Shown in pieces: positions 4,232 through 9,757 of a stretch of 9,757 bases of DNA. The translations under genes and the position numbers were made by a program. Origin of the DNA: Actinomycetes bacterium (GTDB lineage: Bacteria; Actinomycetota; Acidimicrobiia; Acidimicrobiales; Microtrichaceae); the NCBI GenBank assembly GCA_023423475.1, contig JAFAFN010000239.1, positions 1 to 9,757 of the forward strand, given 5' to 3'. Under the pieces are notes generated by a model that saw only the letters and a list, made by a program, of their open reading frames with translations, did not search any database and was not told where the DNA came from. Numbering within the stretch: the first letter of the stretch is position 1; every line of letters begins with the position of its first letter.

Positions 4232-6403
4232 TCAGGACTTCTGGAGGAACTCGGCCTCTTCGTCGTCGAGCACCAGCTGCAGCTCATCCGCGAGCAGCGG
4301 GTGTGACTCGAGGCCGGTGCCGTCGCCGACGAGCTCGAGCGCGACCTCGCGCGCGCGCTCGACCCACTCACGGTCGCGTCGCAACGACGCCAGCTTGAGG
4401 TCGTTGCGGCCCTTCTGGCGCTCCCCCATCACCGTGCCCTCGCCGCGCAGGTCCAGGTCGACCTCGGCGAGCTCGAACCCGTCGGTGGTCGCGACCATGG
4501 CAGTCAGCCGCTGCTCGCCGTCGGGGGTGACGTCCCCGGTCGACACCAGCACGCAATGACTGGCGTCGCGCCCACGCCCGACACGGCCCCGGAGCTGGTG
4601 CAGCTGCGCGATGCCGAAGCGGTCGGCGTCCAGCACGACCATCACCGTGGCAGAGGGGACGTCGACGCCGACCTCGATCACCGTGGTGGCGACCAGCACG
4701 CCGAGCTCCCCGTGGCGGAACGCGTCCATCACGGCCTGCTTCTCCTCCGACGGCATCCGACCGTGCAGCAGGCCGAGCCGGAGCCCGTGCAGCTCGCCGT
4801 GGGAGAGCTGCTCGTAGGTCTCCTCGGCCGAGGCCGCCTCGAGCTTGTCGGACCCCTCGATCAGGGGACACACCACGAACGCCCGTCGGCCCGCATCGAC
4901 CTCGGATCGCACGAGCTCCCAGGCGGCAGCCTCCTCCGCCGGGTCCCGGGCCCAGGTGGTCGCGATCGGGGTGCGGCCCGGGGGCAGCTCGTCGAGCACG
5001 GTGACGTCGAGGTCGCCGTAGACGGTCATCGCGGCGGTCCGCGGGATCGGTGTCGCCGTCATGACGAGGACGTCGGGGACCGTGCCGTCCGCGTTCGCCG
5101 AGCGCAGCGCCGCGCGCTGCTCGACCCCGAAGCGGTGCTGCTCGTCGACCACGACGACACCGAGCGAGGCGAAGCTCACGGAGTCCTGGATGAGGCTGTG
5201 CGTGCCGACCACCAGGTCGATCGTGCCCGTGGCCAGGCCCTCGAGGATGCGACGACGCTCGGCTGCCCGACAGCGGTTGGTGAGCAGCGCGACCGACAGC
5301 GGTCGTGAACCGAGCAGGCTGCCGGGCTCCGCGACGGTCATCCCCTGCAGCATCGCGGCGATCGAGGAGTGGTGCTGCTCGGCGAGGACCTCGGTCGGCG
5401 CCATCAGCGCACCCTGGTGACCGCCCTGCACCGCGACGAGCAGCGCAGCGACCGCGACCAGCGTCTTGCCCGCGCCGACGTCGCCCTGCAGCAGCCGGTG
5501 CATCGGCACCGCCGAGGCCAGATCCGCGTTGATCTCGTCGACCGCCCGCTGCTGTGCACCGGTGAGCTCGTAGGGCAACGCCGCCAGGAAGTCGGCGAGC
5601 AACCCCGGGGCGGGGCCGGCGTCATCGGCGACCTGTTGGCGGATGCCCGTCGAGGAGCGCTCGATGTCCCGCTTCCGCTGCACCAGCCAGAGCTGGATGC
5701 GGAGCAGCTCGTCGAAGACCAGCCGCTGTCGGGCCGAGACCATGTGCGCCATCGACTCGGGCGCGTGGATGCCGTGCAGCGCGGCACCGCGGCCCGACAG
5801 GCCGAAGCGATCCAGCACCTCGACCGGCACCGGATCGGCCAGACCACGCCGCTCGCAGCGTCGCAGCGTCTGGGCGACCCACTCGCCCAGGTCCCACGTG
5901 CTGAGCCCCGACTTCTCGGTCAACGGATAGATCGCGACGATCTTCCCGGTCCGGTTGCCGAGCAGGTCGACCACGGGATTGGTCATCTGACGGCGGCCGT
6001 TGAAGGTCTCGACCTTCCCGAACAGGGCCACGTCAGGGGCGTCCCCGAGCTGCCTCTCGCGCCACGACTGGTTGAAGAAGGTGAGCTTGAGCGAGCCGGA
6101 GTCGTCGCGGACCTCGGCGGTCACCATGACCTTGCCGTTCCTCGTGCGCCGCGAGCTCACCGAGCTGACCCGGCCGAGCACCAGCGCCTCCTCCCCCGGG
6201 ACGAGCTGCGCGATCCGGGACTCCTTGGAGCGGTCGATGTAGCGCCGGGGGTAGTGGGCGAGCAGCTGGTCGAGGTCCTCGATGCCCAGGCTGTGCAGTC
6301 CGCTCAGCTTCTTCGGTCCGACGCCCGCGAGTCGCTCGACGGGGATCCGTGACAGGTCGTTGAGGGTGATCGGCCCCTCGGGACCGGCAGCGCCGTCGGT
6401 CAC
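4232..6403 (-). CDS. recG: ATP-dependent DNA helicase RecG
   Basis: A superfamily 2 helicase that regresses and remodels stalled replication forks and branch-migrates Holliday junctions. It has 723 residues, normal for RecG. The N-terminus carries a helix-hairpin-helix-like region (LAGVGPKKLSGLHSLGI, about 25-41) and an OB-fold wedge domain (about 65-150) that holds the branched DNA. The helicase core shows Walker A GDVGAGKT (307-314), the DEQH box followed by RFG (420-426), MTATPIPRT (448-456), and motif VI QLRGRVGRG (603-611). The characteristic RecG segment LHGRMPSEEK (546-555) is also present. All catalytic residues seem intact. The start is GTG at 6403, overlapping the stop of the DAK2-domain gene by four bases (GTGA). 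The frame stays open upstream to 7228, but that part translates to Arg-rich nonsense antagonistic to the real neighbour and is not part of the gene. Confidence 0.98.
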   Translation of the reverse strand: MTDGAAGPEGPITLNDLSRIPVERLAGVGPKKLSGLHSLGIEDLDQLLAHYPRRYIDRSKESRIAQLVPGEEALVLGRVSSVSSRRTRNGKVMVTAEVRDDSGSLKLTFFNQSWRERQLGDAPDVALFGKVETFNGRRQMTNPVVDLLGNRTGKIVAIYPLTEKSGLSTWDLGEWVAQTLRRCERRGLADPVPVEVLDRFGLSGRGAALHGIHAPESMAHMVSARQRLVFDELLRIQLWLVQRKRDIERSSTGIRQQVADDAGPAPGLLADFLAALPYELTGAQQRAVDEINADLASAVPMHRLLQGDVGAGKTLVAVAALLVAVQGGHQGALMAPTEVLAEQHHSSIAAMLQGMTVAEPGSLLGSRPLSVALLTNRCRAAERRRILEGLATGTIDLVVGTHSLIQDSVSFASLGVVVVDEQHRFGVEQRAALRSANADGTVPDVLVMTATPIPRTAAMTVYGDLDVTVLDELPPGRTPIATTWARDPAEEAAAWELVRSEVDAGRRAFVVCPLIEGSDKLEAASAEETYEQLSHGELHGLRLGLLHGRMPSEEKQAVMDAFRHGELGVLVATTVIEVGVDVPSATVMVVLDADRFGIAQLHQLRGRVGRGRDASHCVLVSTGDVTPDGEQRLTAMVATTDGFELAEVDLDLRGEGTVMGERQKGRNDLKLASLRRDREWVERAREVALELVGDGTGLESHPLLADELQLVLDDEEAEFLQKS

Positions 6404-7341
6404 GTCGCCGAGGTGGCCAGACCGATGTGCAGGTCGTGGGGACGACCGACCTCGAAGATGGCCTCGACCGCCGCTCCCGGCGATGCGGTGACCAGACCTG
6501 CGCGCCACGGCACCCCGATGCCGTCGAACTCGACGAGCTCGCCGAGCTCGTACCAGGTGGACTCGAGCCAGTTCGCCGACTCGATCCCACAGCCGTCGTG
6601 GGGACGGATGCGACACCGGACCTCGTAGCGACGCCCGTCGGACGACGCGGCAGGTCCGACGGAGGGGGGCTCGGGCATCGGCTCGCCCGTGACGAAGCTG
6701 GCGAACACATCGAGCACGAGCAGGAAGCCCGCCGCGGTGGCATCGACGACCCCGAGCTCGGCGAGCTCGGGGTTGTTCAGCGGGCCGGACTCGAGCTCGA
6801 CGAGACCCTCGTCGGCCGCGGCGATCAGCACCTCTCCGAGATCCGCACCCGTGTCGAGCGACTCGAGCGCGCCGGCGGCGGCTGCGGCGACCACCGCAGG
6901 GAGGCAGCCGGCATGCGCGCCGTCGTCGCCGTCGGCCAGGCGTTCCGCCGCGATCTCGAGGCCGATCGCGACCCGCTCGGCGTCGAGGTGGTCCGCGTTG
7001 CGCAGTGCCTCGGCGAGCCCGGCGAGGAACTCGACCACGTCCGACGGCGCGGGCACGCCCCGAGCACCTCGCTCCATCGCGGCGCACACGCCGGACATCC
7101 CGGCGGCCCCGCCCGTCGAGACCGCAGCGCCGTCGAGCGTGCGGGCGAGGCAGCGCCCCGGCCCGTCGGCGACCTCGTGCTCCTCGGCGGCGCCCTCGCC
7201 GTCGCTCCACTCGTCGCCGTCGCCCCACTGGTGGACGGCCGTCAGGCGGTCGAGAGCGATGGCGTGGTCCCCCACGACGGCGGCGGCCGCGGCGAGGGCC
7301 TCGGCGAGCTCCGAGGAGGTCAGCTGCGAGCGGGAGGCCAT
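6400..7341 (-). CDS. Short, divergent DAK2-domain protein (FakA/YloV-like)
   Basis: A 313-residue protein. Residues 8-215 resemble the DhaL/DAK2 ATP-binding domain: a long N-terminal helix, then LTAVHQWGDGDEWSDGEG (33-50) where FakA has LNVFPVPDGDTGTNM, GGAAGMSG (77-84) for GARGNSGV, and PELAELGVVDATAAG (191-205) for the conserved GVVDAG block. Residues 238-308 match the middle domain of FakA (a YEV strand, LGELVEF, then a Gly-rich end), but its VHVHTDDPG segment is WRAGLVTASPG. FakA proteins are about 550 residues, so the C-terminal DegV-binding part is absent. FakA phosphorylates fatty acids; whether this short form still binds ATP is doubtful. The position just ahead of recG and opposite rpmB is the usual one for this family in actinobacteria. 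The ATG at 7341 has AGGGTGG upstream; another ATG lies at 7359. Confidence 0.8.
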   Translation of the reverse strand: MASRSQLTSSELAEALAAAAAVVGDHAIALDRLTAVHQWGDGDEWSDGEGAAEEHEVADGPGRCLARTLDGAAVSTGGAAGMSGVCAAMERGARGVPAPSDVVEFLAGLAEALRNADHLDAERVAIGLEIAAERLADGDDGAHAGCLPAVVAAAAAGALESLDTGADLGEVLIAAADEGLVELESGPLNNPELAELGVVDATAAGFLLVLDVFASFVTGEPMPEPPSVGPAASSDGRRYEVRCRIRPHDGCGIESANWLESTWYELGELVEFDGIGVPWRAGLVTASPGAAVEAIFEVGRPHDLHIGLATSAT

Positions 7342-7368
7342 CGGCACCACCCTAGCCATCGGCTGCGC

Positions 7369-7398
7369 TTGGGCCCGCCGGGCCGGATGCACTATCGT
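7369..7398 (+). promoter_or_regulatory. Candidate promoter for rpmB
   Basis: TTGGGC (7369-7374), an 18-base spacer and TATCGT (7393-7398) fit a housekeeping sigma promoter. Transcription would begin near 7405, just before the leader hairpin at 7409-7440. On the other strand the same spot reads GATAGT, so it may also serve the divergent DAK2-recG operon. Inferred from sequence only. Confidence 0.4.
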
Positions 7399-7408
7399 GG
7401 TCGCTCGG

Positions 7409-7440
7409 CCCGTCACCGGACGCCTCCGGCGCGTGACGGG
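7409..7440 (+). other. Strong hairpin in the rpmB leader
   Basis: CCCGTCA (7409-7415) pairs perfectly with TGACGGG (7434-7440). Inside it CCGGA (7416-7420) pairs with TCCGG (7425-7429) around the loop CGCC, leaving CGCG unpaired on the 3' side. The result is a 12-base-pair, two-part stem in the 5' leader, ending 37 bases before the rpmB start. It has no U-run, so it is not a simple terminator. A leader that binds a ribosomal protein is one possible role. Confidence 0.55.
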
Positions 7441-7444
7441 TTCC

Positions 7445-7458
7445 CCCGAGTCCCGAGT
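7445..7458 (+). repeat. Tandem 7-base repeat after the rpmB leader hairpin
   Basis: CCCGAGT occurs twice in direct succession (7445-7451 and 7452-7458). The first CCCG could also pair with CGGG (7437-7440), which is the 3' arm of the preceding hairpin, so the two pairings exclude each other. This may be chance in a GC-rich leader. Confidence 0.5.
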
Positions 7459-7477
7459 GAACGAGAGAGCAACGAAC

Positions 7478-7684
7478 ATGGCCTCCGTGTGTGAAGTCTG
7501 CGACAAGAAGCCCATCTTCGGCATGAGCCTCAGCCACTCCCACCGTCGCACCAAGCGTCGCTGGAACCCGAACATCCAGCGCATCCGCGTCCAGGTCGGC
7601 TCCACGACCAAGCGCATGAACGTCTGCACGCGCTGCATCAAGGCCGGCAAGGTCACCAAGCCGCAGGTCCGCACCTCCGCCTGA
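7478..7684 (+). CDS. rpmB: Large ribosomal subunit protein bL28 (zinc-binding form)
   Basis: Protein bL28 of the 50S subunit, 68 residues. The sequence shows the family's VCEVCDKKPIFGMSLSHSHR beginning, RTKRRWNPNIQRIRV in the middle and MNVCTRC near the end. Cys5 and Cys8 with Cys50 and Cys53 form the zinc site, so this is the zinc-dependent (C+) type. The ATG at 7478 is preceded by the purine-rich GAGAGAG about eight bases upstream. It diverges from the DAK2-recG operon across a 136-base gap that holds a candidate promoter and a structured leader. Together with the zinc-type bL32 at 599-778, it means that two zinc ribosomal proteins are encoded in this window. Confidence 0.98.
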   Translation: MASVCEVCDKKPIFGMSLSHSHRRTKRRWNPNIQRIRVQVGSTTKRMNVCTRCIKAGKVTKPQVRTSA

Positions 7685-7711
7685 GCCCGCCCCACTGGGC
7701 AGATCGACACT

Positions 7712-7741
7712 TTGCCGCGCCACGACCACTGCGTTTACGCT
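7712..7741 (+). promoter_or_regulatory. Candidate promoter for the cold-shock-like gene
   Basis: TTGCCG (7712-7717), an 18-base spacer and TACGCT (7736-7741) match -35 and TANNNT -10 boxes. The transcript would start near 7748, so that the hairpin at 7751-7775 lies at its very 5' end. Sequence-based inference. Confidence 0.42.
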
Positions 7742-7750
7742 CGGTGAACC

Positions 7751-7775
7751 ACGACGACGTCCGTCACGTCGTCGT
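7751..7775 (+). other. Perfect 10-base-pair hairpin or operator upstream of the cold-shock-like gene
   Basis: ACGACGACGT and ACGTCGTCGT are exact reverse complements around the five-base spacer CCGTC. The element ends nine bases before the AGGGAG ribosome binding site of the next gene. As RNA it would be a stable 5' stem-loop; as DNA it is a 25-base symmetric site suited to a dimeric repressor. Both readings are inference. Confidence 0.6.
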
Positions 7776-7796
7776 CGAGCCACAGGGAGCAATCTG

Positions 7797-8048
7797 GTGC
7801 AAGGCGTCATCAAGTCCTACGACCCCGCGACGCGCGATGGCATCGTCGTGCGGGACACCGACTTGAGCGAGTACGACCTGGCGCCGACCGCTCTCGATGG
7901 CTCGCTGTTCCGCATGCTCCGCCAGGGGCAGCGCGTGACCTTCGAGCTCGACAGCGAGGACCGTGCGACCACGCTCGGCCTCGGTTCCGAGGTCGACATG
8001 GGGACACCTGCGTTCTCGGGACACGCCGAACCCGCTCCGGAGGCCTGA
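7797..8048 (+). CDS. Small cold-shock-domain-like OB-fold protein
   Basis: An 83-residue protein resembling the cold-shock domain. GVIKSYDPATRDGIVVRDTD (3-22) corresponds to the first strands (GTVKWFNxxKGFGFI), and FRMLRQGQRVTFELDSEDRA (38-57) to the end of the fold (LxEGQxVxFEVexGxKGPxA). However, the nucleic-acid-binding motifs RNP1 (KGFGFI) and RNP2 (VFVH) are replaced by RDGIVV and EYDLAP, so single-stranded RNA or DNA binding by the classical aromatic face is not expected. An acidic, flexible tail of about 15 residues follows. I believe similar proteins occur in other actinobacteria without known function. The GTG start at 7797 has AGGGAG seven bases upstream. It lies 112 bases after rpmB and 137 before pckG, and probably has its own promoter. 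Confidence 0.75.
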   Translation: MQGVIKSYDPATRDGIVVRDTDLSEYDLAPTALDGSLFRMLRQGQRVTFELDSEDRATTLGLGSEVDMGTPAFSGHAEPAPEA

Positions 8049-8066
8049 CCAGCGCCGTCGGAGTCG

Positions 8067-8094
8067 TTGCAGATTCGGTGATCCTGGCTGTGAT
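8067..8094 (+). promoter_or_regulatory. Weak candidate promoter for pckG
   Basis: TTGCAG (8067-8072), a 16-base spacer and TGTGAT (8089-8094) lie in the 137-base gap upstream of pckG. The -10 box is poor (second base not A). A start near 8101 would give a leader of about 85 bases that includes the hairpin at 8117-8130. Confidence 0.22.
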
Positions 8095-8116
8095 CGCCGA
8101 GACTGTGGAAGTACCG

Positions 8117-8130
8117 CCGCAGCGATGCGG
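8117..8130 (+). other. GCGA-tetraloop hairpin in the pckG leader
   Basis: CCGCA and TGCGG form a perfect 5-base stem closed by GCGA, a GNRA-type tetraloop that is unusually stable in RNA. It ends 55 bases before the pckG start. Just after it, ATGTACACAT (8137-8146) is a small inverted repeat. A role in mRNA stability or control of the gluconeogenic gene is possible but unproven. Confidence 0.4.
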
Positions 8131-8185
8131 ACCGCCATGTACACATCAGCCTTGAGCAATTCGGTCGGGAACGAATCGAGGAACA

Positions 8186-9757
8186 ATGGCAGGCACCACC
8201 ACCAACCAGAAGCTGATCGACTGGGTCTCCGAGTGGACCGAGATCTTCCAGCCGGACGCCGTCGAATGGTGTGACGGCTCCGCGGAGGAGTACGACCGTC
8301 TCTGCCAGCTCCTGGTGGACAACGGCACGTTCGAGAAGCTGTCCGAGGCCAAGCGCCCCAACAGCTACCTCGCGCTGTCGGACCCCAGCGACGTGGCCCG
8401 GGTCGAGGACCGCACGTTCATCGCGTGCGAGCAGGAGATCGACGCCGGTCCGACCAACCACTGGCGCCCGCCGGCCGAGCTGAAGGCCGAGATGCTCGAG
8501 CTCTACAAGGGCACGATGAAGGGCCGCACGATGTACGTCGTGCCGTTCTCGATGGGCCCGCTCGGTTCGCCCATCGCCCACATCGGCGTGCAGCTCACCG
8601 ATTCCCCGTACGTGGCGGTCAGCATGCGGATCATGACCCGCATGGGTCAGGGCGCGCTCGACGTGATCGGCGCCGACGGCGACTTCGTCCCCTGTCTGCA
8701 CTCGGTCGGCTACCCGCTCGTGCTCGCGGACGGCACCACCCGCGACGAGGTCGTGTGGCCCTGCAACGACGAGAAGTACATCTCGCACTTCCCCGAGACG
8801 CGCGAGATCTGGTCCTACGGCTCCGGCTACGGCGGCAACGCCCTGCTGGGCAAGAAGTGCTTCGCCCTCCGCATCGCCTCGACGATGGCCCGCGACGAGG
8901 GCTGGATGGCCGAGCACATGCTCATCCTCGGCATCACCTCGCCCGAGGGCGAGAAGCGCTACATCGCTGCGGCGTTCCCGTCCGCGTGCGGCAAGACCAA
9001 CATGGCCATGCTCGTGCCGTCGCTGCCCGGCTGGACCGTCGAGACCGTCGGTGACGACATCGCCTGGATGAAGTTCGGCGAGGACGGTCGCCTGTACGCG
9101 ATCAACCCGGAGGCCGGCTTCTTCGGTGTCGCCCCCGGCACCTCGGACGAGACCAACAAGAACGCCATGGACACGATGTGGGGCAACTCCATCTTCACCA
9201 ACGTCGGCAAGACCGACGACGGCGACGTCTGGTGGGAGGACATGACGCCCGAGGCGCCGTCGCACCTCATCGACTGGAAGGGCAACGACTGGACCCCCGA
9301 GTCCGGCACGCCCGCCGCACACCCGAACGCCCGCTTCACCACGCCGGCGTCGCAGTGCCCGTCGATCGCCGAGGAGTGGCAGGACCCGGCCGGCGTGCCG
9401 ATCTCGGCCATCCTCTTCGGCGGCCGTCGCGCCACGAACGTCCCGCTCGTCACGCAGTCGTTCGACTGGCAGCACGGCGCCTTCCTCGGCTCGATCATGA
9501 GCTCCGAGAAGACCGCCGCCGCGGCCGGCAAGGTCGGCGACGTCCGCTTCGACCCGTTCGCGATGCTGCCCTTCATGGGCTACAACGTCGGCGACTACAT
9601 CAACCACTGGCTCGAGATCGGTGATGCCACCGACGCCGACAAGCTGCCGAAGCTGTTCTGGGTCAACTGGTTCCGCAAGTCCGACGACGGGAAGTTCCTC
9701 TGGCCCGGCTTCGGCGAGAACAGCCGGGTGCTCAAGTGGGTGCTCGAGCGTGTGACC
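8186..9757 (+). CDS. pckG: Phosphoenolpyruvate carboxykinase (GTP), N-terminal 524 residues, cut by window edge
   Basis: Converts oxaloacetate and GTP to phosphoenolpyruvate, CO2 and GDP, the entry step of gluconeogenesis, in the cytoplasm. The frame is open to the last base, giving 524 of roughly 600-620 residues. All main motifs of the GTP-type enzyme are visible: [20 protein letters not shown] (214-225) with the metal-site Lys, His244 in EHMLILGI, the P-loop PSACGKTN (265-272) with the characteristic hyper-reactive Cys268, GDDIAWM (289-295) with metal-binding Asp, NARF (381-384) for substrate binding, GGRR, and FWVNWFRK...[10 protein letters not shown]. One usual Ser in GYGGNSLLGKK is Ala219 here. 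The ATG at 8186 has GAGG close upstream. Codons are almost all C- or G-ending, even more than in neighbouring genes, suggesting high expression. It is transcribed in line with rpmB and the cold-shock-like gene, but across a 137-base gap. Confidence 0.98.
   Translation, partial: MAGTTTNQKLIDWVSEWTEIFQPDAVEWCDGSAEEYDRLCQLLVDNGTFEKLSEAKRPNSYLALSDPSDVARVEDRTFIACEQEIDAGPTNHWRPPAELKAEMLELYKGTMKGRTMYVVPFSMGPLGSPIAHIGVQLTDSPYVAVSMRIMTRMGQGALDVIGADGDFVPCLHSVGYPLVLADGTTRDEVVWPCNDEKYISHFPETREIWSYGSGYGGNALLGKKCFALRIASTMARDEGWMAEHMLILGITSPEGEKRYIAAAFPSACGKTNMAMLVPSLPGWTVETVGDDIAWMKFGEDGRLYAINPEAGFFGVAPGTSDETNKNAMDTMWGNSIFTNVGKTDDGDVWWEDMTPEAPSHLIDWKGNDWTPESGTPAAHPNARFTTPASQCPSIAEEWQDPAGVPISAILFGGRRATNVPLVTQSFDWQHGAFLGSIMSSEKTAAAAGKVGDVRFDPFAMLPFMGYNVGDYINHWLEIGDATDADKLPKLFWVNWFRKSDDGKFLWPGFGENSRVLKWVLERVT

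Noticed and set aside
5369..6352. A 327-codon plus-strand frame opposite recG
   Set aside because: The antisense translation of a conserved helicase; composition bias and no plausible start context.
6404..7228. Open frame continuing recG upstream to give a 998-residue protein
   Set aside because: The added part is Arg/Gly-rich with no RecG homology and lies over the DAK2-domain gene in another frame; the 723-residue form has the normal family start and length.
6427..7494. A 355-codon plus-strand frame opposite the DAK2-domain gene
   Set aside because: Low-complexity Arg/Gly/Asp product, antisense to a gene with recognisable family motifs and running into the rpmB start in another frame.
7685..7700. 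Possible terminator after rpmB (GCCC...GGGC)
   Set aside because: Only four base pairs, and no T-run follows directly; too weak to call.
8137..8274. Upstream reading frame beginning at ATG 8137 and overlapping the pckG start
   Set aside because: No ribosome binding site, Arg/His-rich product, and out of frame with pckG; it is better explained as chance.
7817..9607. A 596-codon open frame on the minus strand across the cold-shock-like gene and pckG
   Set aside because: It is the antisense shadow of pckG, whose strongly G/C-ending codons suppress stops on the other strand. Its product is Arg/Val/Asp-rich and shows no recognisable domain.
1..9757. Mobile elements, tRNA genes, CRISPR arrays, defence genes or biosynthetic clusters
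   Set aside because: Searched by eye on both strands: no transposase or integrase motifs, no spaced direct repeats, no tRNA cloverleaf, and no nuclease or toxin pair. The window is mainly conserved core DNA.

Overview
This is a GC-rich window whose coding frames are dominated by G/C-ending codons. It holds fourteen protein genes packed almost end to end, with no mobile elements, no RNA genes and no CRISPR. Gene content and order point to Actinomycetota: a SepIVA-like DivIVA-family coiled-coil protein next to DUF177/rpmF/rnc, DAK2 protein-recG next to rpmB, and a GTP-type PEP carboxykinase. I infer a member of Acidimicrobiia or a near relative, mainly because acpP sits between rpmF and rnc and because of the style of the small accessory proteins. 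The sequence alone does not prove this.

Layout. Positions 1-3122 (minus strand) form one long probable operon, in transcription order rsmD, coaD, sepIVA-like, DUF177 (yceD), rpmF, acpP and rnc, with rnc cut by the left edge. It links rRNA methylation and processing, a ribosomal protein, coenzyme A synthesis, the acyl carrier protein that receives the CoA-derived arm, and an envelope or septum factor. Positions 3235-4210 (plus) hold a two-gene accessory pair, a small two-helix membrane protein and a lipoprotein, apparently driven by a leaderless promoter. Positions 4232-7341 (minus) hold recG preceded by a FakA/YloV-like DAK2-domain protein. Positions 7478-9757 (plus) hold rpmB, a small cold-shock-like OB-fold protein, and pckG, which runs off the right edge.

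Three gene junctions (rsmD/coaD, sepIVA-like/DUF177, DAK2/recG) use the same 4-base GTGA stop-start overlap, and acpP/rnc overlap by 32 bases, so translational coupling is a theme. The window is mostly core housekeeping DNA. I found no convincing new multi-gene system. The points that deserve a second look are: an acyl carrier protein whose DSL motif reads GSL; a short FakA-like protein that has lost much of its metal/nucleotide signature; structured leaders upstream of rpmB, the cold-shock-like gene and pckG; and a lipoprotein that looks like a histidine-stripped member of an actinobacterial family.
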